This document shows, piece by piece, positions 1 to 10,400 of a stretch of 64,000 nucleotides of DNA. The DNA is from Neurospora tetrasperma FGSC 2508 (Eukaryota; Ascomycota; Sordariomycetes; Sordariales; Sordariaceae). The notes below the pieces were generated by a model. That model had not been told where the DNA came from. It ran no database searches and saw only the letters and a program-made list of their open reading frames with translations. The translations under genes and the position numbers were made by a program. Location of the stretch: positions 1,543,887-1,607,886 of the forward strand of contig NW_009799100.1 in assembly GCF_000213175.1 (NCBI RefSeq), written 5' to 3'. Within the stretch, counting starts at the first letter, position 1; each line of letters begins with the position of its first letter.

Positions 1-326
1 ATAATTTCCATGCATGTATACGAGACCTGAAAGAGCGACTGGTGCGCTTCTGGCTTTTGAATTATCGCTCTGGAGTCGAACAGGACGAGCGATGTTGACA
101 AGCCAAACAGAACAAGATAGCCAGGAAAGAAAATCTTGTTTTCTTATCCGAGGCAAAGTAAAGGTACCCCGGATTTACTTTGCGTTGTTTTGTCTGCATC
201 GCCGGAGCGGGATCACTAAAGTCATGCCGCTGACGGTTGGCATATCGCTTTGGTGCTCCCCATGGGGAAACACAGAGTAAGGGGGTGGTGGATTGGCAAA
301 CATGCACACCCGTTGTAGGAAACCTC

Positions 327-333
327 TATAAAG
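327..333 (+). promoter_or_regulatory. TATA-box candidate for the secreted-protein gene
   Basis: TATAAAG lies about 100 nt before the start codon at 433, a plausible TATA position for a fungal gene with a leader of roughly 70 nt. No other support is available from sequence alone. Confidence 0.4.
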
Positions 334-432
334 CGAGGGCACCCGGACATCTGACCGCCTAGGTTCTGTGATGTTGGGCCTGAGTACCTTGCTTGCTCGT
401 TTCGTTCCTGTCTTCAGCTACTCAGTTTCAAA

Positions 433-1148
433 ATGAGACTTTTCCTCAGCCTTACGGTCCTCATTGCGGTCGCAACAGCTTGCACAATCCCAAGCACACC
501 ACTGTCCAACAACATCACCAGCCACTTCCGTGTCCAAGTCCAAAATGCTTCCTATCCTCAAATCCACAACAAGTACATGAACTTGATGGTCTCCGGAGGT
601 GGTGACCGGCACCTGTACGTCGGAGGATCACCGCAAGTGGGTGATACTACTACCAATCTGCTTCTCATCAAGGGTTCGATCAACTGGGTCTCCATCACTG
701 CTGTCATTGGCGGCGAGGTGAGTTTGCCGCAATTCCTATGCAGAAGTCGTCCGTCCAAGTAAGAGTTCGAGTTGACGTCTCCGGACACAGGAATCCAATG
801 TCGACGACACTGTCAAGATGTTCATGACGGAACGCGGCGATCCGAGAGCTCTTTTCCAGCCGACGTACGCTTGCAATCCGGACACCGACAGCTTGCAGGT
901 CGAGTTGCGGTTTGTGGGGAAGCAGAATGCGCCGGCCGGAGGCTGGATTTGTGTGCGGCCATCGTTCGATAACAGTCATGAGTTCCGGTACTATCCTCCG
1001 GGAAACACGAGTAAGTTACTGCCTGCCCAGTTGCCGTTCTGTCTTGGAGATTCTGTGACGTGGCTGATTCATTAATCCATGATGAACGACAGAGTCCGAT
1101 CCGAACCGATTCTGCATCAAAGTAACACTCGTCGCCGTTCCCACATAG
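433..1148 (+). CDS. Small secreted protein, fungal family of unknown function
   Basis: Exons 433..717, 791..1010 and 1093..1148 give 186 residues. Introns begin gtgagt and gtaagt and end in cag. Residues 1-17 are a hydrophobic signal peptide ending VATAC, so the protein is probably secreted; Cys17 lies at or next to the predicted cleavage site. Further cysteines occur in TYACNP and WICVRP, after the first intron, and in RFCIKV at the C-terminus, so disulphides are possible. The body has a pattern of short beta-strand-like segments (HFRVQVQN, LRFVGKQ, FRYYPPG) and N-glycosylation sites (NIT, NAS). The product ends shortly after the third exon begins. The family is not one I can name; a cell-surface or secreted beta-sandwich role is inference from strand-like sequence and size. 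The third exon is short, and its acceptor (the cag at 1092) was chosen because it keeps the frame open. Confidence 0.7.
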
Positions 1149-2235
1149 AAATGGCTATCGTAAAGATCATCGGAGAGGACGGAAAAATATATCCTGAGGG
1201 AAGTTCAGATGATGGTGCGCAAGGCTGGATAAAAATGGATCAGAGGAAGTGGTTGCCCTGGCGATGGGTCCAGATGTTTTGTTTACCCCTGAGGGGATCC
1301 ACACTGGCCATGGTGTTGTTGAAGTTCAATGTTGTCTCAATTGACTTGTTGCTGCCACGAGTTGGTATAAATTAACACGATTTCCGCGCGGCCGATCTAT
1401 AATACGTATTCGTTAAAGATCACCAACTAACAACGAAATGAGCAATGAGAAGGCTCTTTGAATACACGTGTGTGATTGAAGCGCAAGTATCCAAGACACC
1501 AGAACCTCAGCCCTGAAGCGGCCGAGCGGATGGTGTTCTGGTGACTGCGCCACAGAATGCAAGTAAGCAGCTAGAGCGAACAGCGGACAGTGCTTATGGC
1601 GTGCAATGACGTGCGCTGGTGTTGGGCTGACAAGATGCACAAGTCCAAGACACTGTTGTTGTAGCCTTGTCGATTGATGGAAGGGCTGAGACACATTGGA
1701 AGCGCATCAACCTAGTCGTTGTTGGTGACAACGATTTGTAAGAAGAGTACCAGGAGGATATGGGGTTGGCATTTGGGATTGTCATACGATCAGACGCAAG
1801 TCTCCAGAGTCTCTGAACAAAAGGGAAAAGATTCTTGCGAATCGAGGTCACCATATCCATTCAGCTGAATGGTGGATGGCGGGGTCAATAGGACCCCTAG
1901 TCGCCGTTCGCGTCATCGGCGGGACCTGACAAATGGAGACTTTTCTTACATCATCAAAAACGGGACGACGGGGAACATCGAGAAGGCTCCACCACTGTTG
2001 ATTTGCTCCCGTAAGCTTTTGCGCAGTGGACGGGACAAGGGCAGCTTCAGTTCAGTTCCCATGTGCCGCCGTTGCGTGATTGTACCGTACCCGTACCGTT
2101 TCTTTTGGCAGCCATCGGCTCTCGGTGGGTGCAGTCACAGAGCGCTTTGGGTGGTCTCGTAAAAAAAGAGGCTCAGCCTTCCATCTGTTGGAATTTACCG
2201 TAAAAAACCCCTCTTCCCCTCAACTCTCCTACACC
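1149..2235. other. Intergenic region, no gene seen
   Basis: Only short overlapping frames on both strands. The last 200 nt should contain the thioredoxin promoter and leader, which is pyrimidine-rich just before the start codon. No clear repeat or RNA gene was found. Confidence 0.5.
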
Positions 2236-3012
2236 ATGTTCTCCTCCAGATTCATTAGACCTGCCGCCAGCACTTTTGCCAGAGCTACTCCTCGCCCTAT
2301 TATCACCAATACCCCTTCAATTGCTTCCCGCTTTTTCACCACTTCGTCGCCCAAGATGACTGTCCACAACATTGCTACGTGAGTTCTAATCCGTCGCTTT
2401 TCCTTCCCGAGGCCGTGTGATACATAAAATCGCCAGCCAGCAGCTTAGCCAGCCTTGATGGGTTCCCGTCTACCAATATGACCCAATGAACTGACAATAT
2501 CTCGATACAACAGCGTCGAGGAGTTCAAGGAGGCCATTGCCAAGAACCCCATCGTTGTCCTTGACGCTTTCGCTACCTGGTGCGGTCCTTGCAAGGCCAT
2601 CGCTCCCACTGTCGCCAAGTACGTTCCTGTTCCCGATTTCAATAGTTCCAGCCCCAGCAACAGCCTTGTGCTCTTGTAGCACGCATACACACACACATAT
2701 ACTCCCTTTCTACTCTACCATAATCTAGGACGCGCGAGCGCGAGCGAAACATTTCCGCCCTTTTCATAAAAACAATACAACGCACTTACTGACTAATCCT
2801 TTCTTGCTTGGAAAAGGTGGTCCGAGGAGCCTCAGTTCAAGGACACCGTCTACTTCGCCAAGTTCGACGTCGACGCCCTTCCCGACCTCGCCCAGGAGCT
2901 CGGCATCCGCGCCATGCCCACTTTCGTCATCTTCAAGAACGGCGACAAGGCTGACGAGTTCGTCGGTGCCAACCCCCCTGCTCTCCTGGCCACCATCACC
3001 AAGCAACTTTGA
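2236..3012 (+). CDS. Thioredoxin with mitochondrial-type presequence
   Basis: Exons 2236..2378, 2514..2618 and 2817..3012 give 147 residues. Residues 1-40 are rich in Arg, Ser, Thr and Phe with no acidic residue, a typical mitochondrial targeting leader. The thioredoxin fold follows, with the redox motif WCGPC at residues 70-74 and the cis-proline motif AMPTF before the last strand. The enzyme reduces protein disulphides using electrons from thioredoxin reductase. Met41 begins MTVHNIAT, the usual N-terminus of a cytosolic thioredoxin, and has an A at -3, so a shorter cytosolic form could be made from the same gene. An AATAAA overlaps the stop codon at 3012-3017. Identity is secure from the motif and length; the compartment is inferred from the leader. 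Confidence 0.93.
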
Positions 3013-3335
3013 ATAAAGAGCGGAGATATGGGATAGATACAACAGGATGATACCTAGAAATAGATAGGGAATGCAAAGTTTAAGCAATTCGGAACAGCAC
3101 TTTGTGTGAGCGCCTACCTACATGCGCGCATGTGAGTGAGCAGGGCTGGGAAGGGAGGCTGTCTGGCTAGGTAGGCTGTGGTTAGAGTGTCATGGTTACA
3201 TACATGACTGCAACTTACCATTGCAGCATGACTACGATGGAGACTGCTGCCGGTACCCAACCACGATTCATGGCCCGATACGAGAAAAAGGAAAGACTAG
3301 AAACGGTACTGGAAACACTTGCGTACCTATCAAGC

Positions 3336-5936
3336 CTACTTCCCCAACGTCGTCAACTGTACTAAACTCGGCGTCCTCCTCAACTGCCTCACATCCCCTT
3401 CAAACCCAAACCCATACACCGTCCGTCCCCCTCCCGCTCCGTCTACCACCTCCAGCCGACCATCACCAGCTCCAGCATCAACAACCCCATACCCCATCCT
3501 CCACCCCTTAACCTCCTCCGGCACTGTATCACCCCCGCCCGAAGCACCGCCATCAGTACTATCAGTCCACCTTACCCTCCCCAACCCGCTCCCCCTCGTC
3601 GCCGCCACGATGCTCGAAAACTTGGTATCTCTCACCACCCGTCCATTCTCCCTCAGCGCCAGCGCCCCCACCGCCACCCCCATCACCGCCAGGGCAATCG
3701 AGATGCTATACACGATCCACAACAACCTTGCATTGAACTTGTACACGAGCGCCATGCGAAACTTGGTGCAAGGGTACAAATAAGCTCTCTGCTGGTCTGT
3801 CAACAGCGACGGCTGGTTTGCGTCTGGCGCATTAAACGTCACGCCTGACTGTTCCCCGGGCTTCGCCGCCCAGACCACGCTGGCAAACTGGGGATGTCCC
3901 AATACCGAAAGGATGATGTCCTCGTAAAACTTTTGGATCCGCTGTTGGATGTCCGGGTACGGGAAATAGTTGTTTCCGAAATCGAGGAGGCGCGACGTCT
4001 GGATGGCCTTGGTGTTGGCGATGGGGTTGACGAGGTCGCGGTCGTCGCCGATTCCCACCGTGCCGTTGATCTGGTCGCGGAGCATGAACCCCAAAGAATG
4101 GTAGGCGGCTGTGCGCCGGTATTGCGGGATCGAAGTGGGGAGGATGTAGTTATCGGTGGGCGTAGCGGTGACGTTGTCGGCGGTGCCGTCGTTGGCGTCA
4201 ATGTGCGGGGTGTAAGTCGTGTTGATGACGGGGCGGAGGTAGGTCACGTTGGTCACGGTGGTGGTTTGGGCGGCGCCGGTGTAGTTGATACGCACCGTGT
4301 AGTTGGATTCGTAGTTCTCGCAGGCGAAGATGTGCGGGACGAAGGACGTGTTCCAGGCTGGGTCGGAGGGGTTGGAGGGCACTGAAGGAAGGTTGCCCCT
4401 GGTGTCGTTGGCCTTGGCCAGCGCGTCGGCGAGGGTGACGTAGCCGAGCCAGATGATGGGCTCGGTGCGAAAGGCGCCGAGGTGTTTGGGAAAGGGGGGG
4501 TTCATTGTTGGTCGGCCGCCGATGCCGACTTCTTTCATTTGCGTGGTGGAGTATTCGCCGCCGCTGGTGAAGGCGTAGTAGGTGAATTTGCCCCTGGGGA
4601 GGAGGACGTCCATGTTGAAGGGCGGCGCAATACTTCCGGACTCTTGAGTTAGGTTGTTGACAATGGAATCAACCCCATTGCCCAATTCGATACACTTGTA
4701 GGCTGGGGCAATGAATTGGATCTCGAAAGAGCAGTTCCAACCAGTCCCGCAGGTTTCGATAGGTGCGTTCCTTCTCATGACAGCCTCTTCGAGAAAGGAG
4801 CCAATAGTGGCTGTATTCTGGAAACTCGGGTTGGGTGCGGTGTAGTAGTCGAACCATCCGGGAGTGTCATTCTCTGGTTCCTTGGTGGTATTCCATAGAG
4901 ACAGGGGGATCTCAAATAGCCGGTCAATCTTTGGAGGTTGCCGCCACTCGTAGGTCTCTTCGAATGTGAGATTCAGCGTCCGCACCTCTGGACACGAGGT
5001 TGAGATTGTCATCTTCCTGGGAACAACGAGAAGTGTGTTGGAAGTAAGGACTACCACGAGTGGTGCCAGCCTTGCACACTTGTAAGAATATATTCTGACG
5101 CTGTCACAAAGGTAATAGAAAAAGGGGAACACATACCAGACATATGCCGCTAGCAACGCCGCCACTTTTGCGCTTTGAACCATCTCCCAACTCGTCACAG
5201 CCTGTAAGTCCTCCGTAGCCGAGAACAAGGCATCCAAGGCGCCGACAGTCATGAACCGTTTCCGAACCGTTGTCCATACCCGCTGCCTGAAAGCCACGAT
5301 AACCGCGGCGCTTAGGCCTGCTTTCGCTCCAAAGGCTAACATCGTTCCATAGCGCATCATCTTGATTTGGTTCGTGGCTGGCCGCCCATCAAGAGACCAG
5401 TAGTAAAAGTGATGGGAAGCAGCACATGCAACGCCGAAGAGTAGGCATAGGTACATGTTCCATGATTTCCTCCATCGCCATGGCCAGCAGGCGCAACTGG
5501 AGGGCCTTTGTCGGGACTGTCGCGCTGTTGAACTCCTGATGACAGGAGGGGAACCCAGGCCCTGTGAAGTCAAGGGAACAGTTGATAAATTAACTGGCTT
5601 GGATGTACCTTTGGCCTGCTGTTGCCATTGATTTTCCTGTAGGAGTTTGGTCTCATCATCATGCCGCTGATAGATCAAATCAGGAGGGACAACTGAGGCA
5701 TCCGGGTGCGGAGAAACGTCGTAGATGCTGTATGATGTGGCGAGTCCATCACCGTATCCGGCGTCATATTGGGTATTCTCGTAAGCAGTCTGCCCGCTAT
5801 CTGGTCGGTGCTCGTGGTGTTGGTAGAAGTGATTCCCGGTTTCGTTGGGCATGGGACTGCCTCGTGTGGGCGTGTGAGGATTAGAAGCCCAATCCCTGAA
5901 GGAATGGACCTCTTCCTGGCCGGGTGTGTTCGGCAT
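3336..5936 (-). CDS. Large multi-pass membrane protein, fungal family of unknown function
   Basis: The reading frame from ATG 5936 is open for 866 residues, but splicing an in-frame 66-nt intron (5071..5136, gtatgt to gcaag) is favoured and gives 844 residues. It joins YVW directly to LAPLVVVL, restoring one continuous third membrane helix. Order: a polar, probably disordered N-terminus (about 1-150); membrane helices near 160-180, 197-217 and 254-284; a domain of about 450 residues rich in N-glycosylation sites (NLT, NTT, NET, NYT) and scattered cysteines, probably outside the cell or in a lumen; a C-terminal membrane helix followed by a polar Gly/Asp-rich tail. Related fungal proteins are sometimes named formylmethionine-deformylase-like, but nothing here supports that enzyme activity. 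Function unknown. It converges with the thioredoxin gene, 323 nt from its stop. Confidence 0.75.
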   Translation of the reverse strand: MPNTPGQEEVHSFRDWASNPHTPTRGSPMPNETGNHFYQHHEHRPDSGQTAYENTQYDAGYGDGLATSYSIYDVSPHPDASVVPPDLIYQRHDDETKLLQENQWQQQAKGTSKPVNLSTVPLTSQGLGSPPVIRSSTARQSRQRPSSCACWPWRWRKSWNMYLCLLFGVACAASHHFYYWSLDGRPATNQIKMMRYGTMLAFGAKAGLSAAVIVAFRQRVWTTVRKRFMTVGALDALFSATEDLQAVTSWEMVQSAKVAALLAAYVWYVFPFFYYLCDSVRIYSYKCARLAPLVVVLTSNTLLVVPRKMTISTSCPEVRTLNLTFEETYEWRQPPKIDRLFEIPLSLWNTTKEPENDTPGWFDYYTAPNPSFQNTATIGSFLEEAVMRRNAPIETCGTGWNCSFEIQFIAPAYKCIELGNGVDSIVNNLTQESGSIAPPFNMDVLLPRGKFTYYAFTSGGEYSTTQMKEVGIGGRPTMNPPFPKHLGAFRTEPIIWLGYVTLADALAKANDTRGNLPSVPSNPSDPAWNTSFVPHIFACENYESNYTVRINYTGAAQTTTVTNVTYLRPVINTTYTPHIDANDGTADNVTATPTDNYILPTSIPQYRRTAAYHSLGFMLRDQINGTVGIGDDRDLVNPIANTKAIQTSRLLDFGNNYFPYPDIQQRIQKFYEDIILSVLGHPQFASVVWAAKPGEQSGVTFNAPDANQPSLLTDQQRAYLYPCTKFRMALVYKFNARLLWIVYSISIALAVMGVAVGALALRENGRVVRDTKFSSIVAATRGSGLGRVRWTDSTDGGASGGGDTVPEEVKGWRMGYGVVDAGAGDGRLEVVDGAGGGRTVYGFGFEGDVRQLRRTPSLVQLTTLGK

Positions 5937-7534
5937 TTCAGAGGATTGATCGGTTGAAGACGAGGGCCACTGGTGAAAATCTCATCGTAGTCTAGTCTGC
6001 ATGCTGTTAATCCACATTAAACGTTGGGCAAGGACAGAATAGACACTCGAAGAGTCGACCGTGATCACCCGTGTATAGTATGATGACCCGTCGATCATTG
6101 AAGCGATGAAAACATCGGAATGTATGTAAGCACTGGCTTTTTCTATGTCAACGAAGCGCAATGGAACTGAGTGAGACGAGAGAGACCCAGTGCTTGGTCA
6201 CGTCAGCCTTCGGGAGCGCGGTTTTGCTGGGGCACACAACTGTTCCCAGCTGAACGGCGGGGCGTTACGCGGCTTGTCCGCTGTGGCCTGCCACTCATTG
6301 ATAGAATATCTACATAGTATGTCAGATATTAGGATGAGACCATTGGCCCCCTTTGAGAGATAGTTGCGCCGCCCCGTTTCGGCCGGGTCTCTATAGTTGG
6401 ACTTCGAGCCGTTGAGTGGGCATATCGATCATCGTTGTCACTGTGGCTGTGTGACACAGAGAGGAAGAGCAGGATGGTGTAGAGCCAGTCTTCTTGTTGG
6501 AGGGTGGCTGGTCAGGAGAATGTCCGACGATCTCGCTCATGAGCCAATCCCAGAGATGGTGAACGCCGCAAGTTCGAGGTTTTGGCTGTCAAATAGAAGA
6601 CGCCCATTATTTGACATGTGTGTTCGTCGGGATGAGAGCTTCTATCGAACGAAGCAGGGCAACCGATAAGCGATGGATAAGTACCATCTGGGGAAACAGT
6701 CCCACATGCCAACGTGTTCAGCCCTACGCCGTGAGAGTCACACCGTCGAGGCACCGATATCGCCCATGCAGGTGATGACGTGGGTATCTTACGGTGTCTC
6801 TTCGGCCGTCTATGTCCCTCATAGTATTCGAAGTTGAGCATTCTGCCCAGGATCAAGACTTCGAGAGATAGTGTATCACCAAGCTGTCCAGGAACGAAGA
6901 GGAGGAGTGAGGTTGAAGTTTAGCGGGGTGTACGCTCGGAGTGCGGGTACATTGGCGTTGAGACGAGCCGTACCTAAACGGGATGGAGCGTTCCGTAAGC
7001 GATATGGAACCCGAGCGCTGCGGTTAAAGCCGAGTTGCCCGTAGCGGCGTGGGAGAACTATCTGCTACCTCTACCATAGGGCGCGCCTTTGACAACGGCC
7101 CACGGGGGGCTAGACCCCTAACGGTACAGTGAATGCTACAGTATGCGGGGACATACTGAACCGCGCCGTTAACAACAAGGTTGAGATCTTGGGCCGAGTG
7201 TCATGTCGGCGAACAGGTCTCAACTTTTCTATCATGACGATGAAGCTAGAGGTACCTAAGGTTGGAACCGGGCCTATGGAACTTCTGGTCCCCTGGTCGT
7301 CCGGTCGCTGCGGTAAATCCCACCTTGGAAAGATAAGAGACCAAGATCGGGATCCCATTGCTGGTTTAGGTGAGGATTGATCATGTTATGATTCATCCCC
7401 CAAAGGAACATACAGAGTCGGTACATATAAAGGCTGATTAGACCCGAGGATTTCCTTTTCGTTTTACTCTGTAAACATTTCATGCTCCCCGTTGACCTCA
7501 GGATTTATCTTCGCCCCTGGTTACATTATCCACA
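5937..7534. other. Intergenic region between divergent genes
   Basis: Shared upstream region of the membrane-protein gene (minus) and the D-amino-acid oxidase gene (plus). No frame resembles a protein. It holds copies of the octamer TACCTCTA/TAGAGGTA at 7066 and 7247, and a TATA candidate at 7426. Confidence 0.5.
7426..7431 (+). promoter_or_regulatory. TATA-box candidate for D-amino-acid oxidase
   Basis: TATAAA is 109 nt before the start codon at 7535, the same spacing as seen for the secreted-protein gene at the left end of the window. Confidence 0.4.
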
Positions 7535-8752
7535 ATGTCCACGATTGTTATTGTAGGGTATGTCTGACACAATCCCCGGTATCGGCTTGAGAAGCTTCAA
7601 GTACCCGAGACATCACATACACACAATAGTCTCACAACCACTCGTCGTCGTGATCAGCCTCACTAACCCAATGACATCCACCGCAGCGCCGGCGTGAGCG
7701 GCCTTACTTGCGCCCTTCAACTAGCCAAGCAAGGAGGAAACACCATCACCGTAGTAGCCAAGCACATGCCCGGCGACTATGACGCGGAGTACACCTCTCC
7801 CTTCGCGGGCGCCAACGTCCTGCCCATGGCCCCCGAATACAACCGCTGGGAAGGCGAAACCTGGCCCGAACTGAAAAAACTCGCCGAGACCTGTCCCGAA
7901 GCCGGCATCCACTTCCAAAAGGCCGTCCTCTACCGACGCGCCCAAGACGAAGCCGCCGGCTTCGCGGGCCCCTTGTCCGACGGCCTCTTCGTGCGCAACC
8001 CGTGGTACAAAGACCTGGTGCCCGACTACGTCGACTTACCGGCCTCCGAGGTGCCAGAGGGTATGTCCTCCGCCTCCTCTTTTACTTCGGTCTGCATCAA
8101 CACGGCCATCTACCTCCCCTGGCTGGTGGGCCAGTGCCGGGCACGCGGCGTGGTGTTTAAGCGAGCCGTGCTCAAGCACATCTCCGACGCCGCCAAGTTG
8201 AGCCACACGGGGCGCAAGCCGGATATCATCATCAACGCCACGGGCTTGCTGAGTTGTCGACTGGGCGGCGTGATGGACCAAAAAGTGATGCCCGCGCGCG
8301 GACAGGTGGTGCTAGTCCGCAACGAGGCGACGCCAAACATGGTGTGCACGAGCGGCACGGACGACGGGAACGACGACGAGTTGTGCTACATCATGCAGCG
8401 AGCTGCAGGTGGGGGCACCATTCTTGGAGGTACCTACATGAAGGGTAACTGGGACGGCGTGCCGGATCCGAACATTGCGACGAGGATCATGAAGCGCGCC
8501 GTGGAGGCGTGTCCGGCGTTGACGGGTGGAAAAGGCATCGAGGCGCTGGATGTCATTAGGCATGCGGTCGGGCTGAGGCCGTATAGAGAGGGCGGCGTGA
8601 GGATCGAGAAGGAGAACATCAATGGGACGTGGGTGGTGCATAACTATGGACATGGCGGATGGGGATATCAGGGCAGCTGGGGTTGTGCGTTTAGGGTGCA
8701 GGAGCTGGTGGATGAGATTAAAAGTGAGTTGAAGCTTGGCTCTAAGCTCTAG
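7535..8752 (+). CDS. D-amino-acid oxidase, peroxisomal
   Basis: Exons 7535..7557 and 7687..8752 give 362 residues. The enzyme uses FAD and O2 to deaminate D-amino acids to keto acids, ammonia and H2O2. The N-terminus MSTIVIVGAGVSG carries the FAD-binding GxGxxG motif, and the 129-nt intron falls inside the codon for its first glycine. Family landmarks follow: CYIMQR near the substrate tyrosine, GLRPYREGG with the substrate-carboxylate arginine, and the C-terminal FAD-contact signature YGHGGWGYQGSWG. The last three residues are SKL, a perfect PTS1 peroxisomal import signal, which suits an H2O2-producing enzyme. Length matches fungal D-amino-acid oxidases; D-aspartate oxidase is a close relative and cannot be fully excluded. 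The 23-nt first exon is supported by the exact restoration of the dinucleotide motif. Confidence 0.95.
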
Positions 8753-9097
8753 TCTAGAGCGTTGGAATTACTGGATGAATAATGAAGGTCTTGGAAAATA
8801 GTGTGGTAGCAACCAACTATCTCTGGTTCAAGTTCAATGAATGTACCTCCGTGGCATCTGCTCCAAGAATTTTTGGCCGTCACCACCTTCGCAGACAATC
8901 TTGACTTATAACGAAACACGAACGAACCACAAGCAAGGATAGATCACGGCTAATGATGGCTAGTCCGCGAGAGCAGAACAGTTTGCATAGGATAACTGGT
9001 AGACTTTGGGAAAAAAAAAAAAAAAAAGCAGGAAATCACGGAGGTTGATCGAAGACCAAGCAAAGTAGAATCAGACGGTATTAGTATTTCCTAGTAT
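8753..9097. other. Convergent 3' region with poly(A) tract
   Basis: The 345 nt between two tail-to-tail genes contain a run of 17 A at 9011-9027. Terminators of both transcripts must lie here, so the mRNAs may overlap at their 3' ends. Confidence 0.5.
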
Positions 9098-10400
9098 CTA
9101 CTCCTTTCCGCCCAACCACCGATAGACAACCGAAAAGTCTCTGCCCTTGCATCGCTCTTCAGACTCGGCAGTCTCGTACACCTCCGAGGCCTTGTCTGCT
9201 AGCACAAGCTTAGCTTCGGCTTCCTTGGCTGCCAGGATGGCCAGCCTCAGGTCCTTGCGCATCAGTCCTATTCCAAAACCGCCTTGGTAGTCGCGATTCG
9301 CAGGGGCAGTCTTTACGACGCCTGGCACAGGATTGTTGACTTCACTAGGCCAGCACTTTCCAGTGCTGACATTTATTACGCTGGCGAGCACCTTCGGATC
9401 AAGGCCCCATCGGGCACCGAGGTTCATAGCCTCCGCAGTAGCAATATTCTCAATTGCTAGCAGGTAGTTGTTGGCAAGCTTCGCCGCCAGACCCGCTCCC
9501 TGAGGACCGCAGTGCAACACCCGCTTGCCCATGCGCTGCAGGACGATTTCAGACCTCGCGACAAGGGAGTCAGGGGCACCAAGCATAAACGTCAATGTAC
9601 CAGCGGTAGCTCCGACAACACCGCCTGACATGGGGGCATCGACAAAGTGACCCTGTCCGTTAGGGAGAGCCTTGTCTACCGCGGCCGCAACCTCACGCGA
9701 GGACGTGGGGTCGATGGTCGAGCAGTCAATGAACAGACGAGGACCAGGACGGGGAGGTAGCTCATCCTTAAGGATCGACTCGTATGTTGCCTTGACATGC
9801 TGAGGTTCGGGCAAGCATGTTACAACCGTGTCCTATGTCAAGATCCCAGTTAGTCTTGGGTCGCCATTGACATTGAATGATGACAAAGAATTGGGTGATG
9901 GCTTTTTTTCAGAGGATTGGCTTATGTTGTATAACGATAATCACTTCAAAGCCCAGCAAAACGCTGGGCCCAACTTAGAAAAACTCATGAATTGGAACAA
10001 ACTCATCATAAAAGCTTTTGGGAAGAGGGAATGAAGGCCAAGGGCAAGAGTGTAACGTACCGCTTCTCTCGACGCATCGGCTGCACTGTCCGCCACGTGA
10101 GCGGAAGCTCCTCCGGCTTGCTGTGCTGACATCTCCTGGGCGAGCTTTTCAGCCGCACCCCGGTTGATGTCGTACAGGCGAATGGTATCGCTTGGTGGAA
10201 GCTTGGATTGTAGGTTTCTAGCCATCTGATAGCCCTATAATCCGAGTGTTAGCAACCTATCCCGAGTGGAAACACATGTATAGGAGACGTACCATCTGGC
10301 CTAGGCCAATAAAGGCATAGTTATCCAATCGGCGCGCGGTGGACGAGAAAGTCCGGCGTTGAGCAAGCAGCTGCTTGCAAAATCTTGTGTTTGCCCTCAT
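9098..10400 (-). CDS. 3-hydroxyisobutyrate dehydrogenase, mitochondrial
   Basis: Exons in transcript order are 10400..10293, 10234..10061 and 9832..9098, giving 338 residues. The enzyme oxidises 3-hydroxyisobutyrate to methylmalonate semialdehyde with NAD+ in valine catabolism. Residues 1-25 (Arg- and Ser-rich, RRTFSSTARR) look like a mitochondrial leader. The NAD-binding motif GLGQMGYQMARNL is split by intron 1 and restored by splicing. Further family signatures are TCLPEP, DCSTIDP, the substrate loop DAPMSGGVVGATAGTLTF and GAGLAAKLANN, whose Lys (about residue 212) is the catalytic lysine. Intron 2 is 228 nt, longer than most here. The gene is tail to tail with D-amino-acid oxidase. Identity is secure; other beta-hydroxyacid dehydrogenases are less likely because of the leader and the DAPMSGG context. 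Confidence 0.95.

Noticed and set aside
2080-2235. N-terminal extension of thioredoxin
   Set aside because: The frame is open but begins at a TTG, not ATG; ATG 2236 already gives a complete mitochondrial-type leader.
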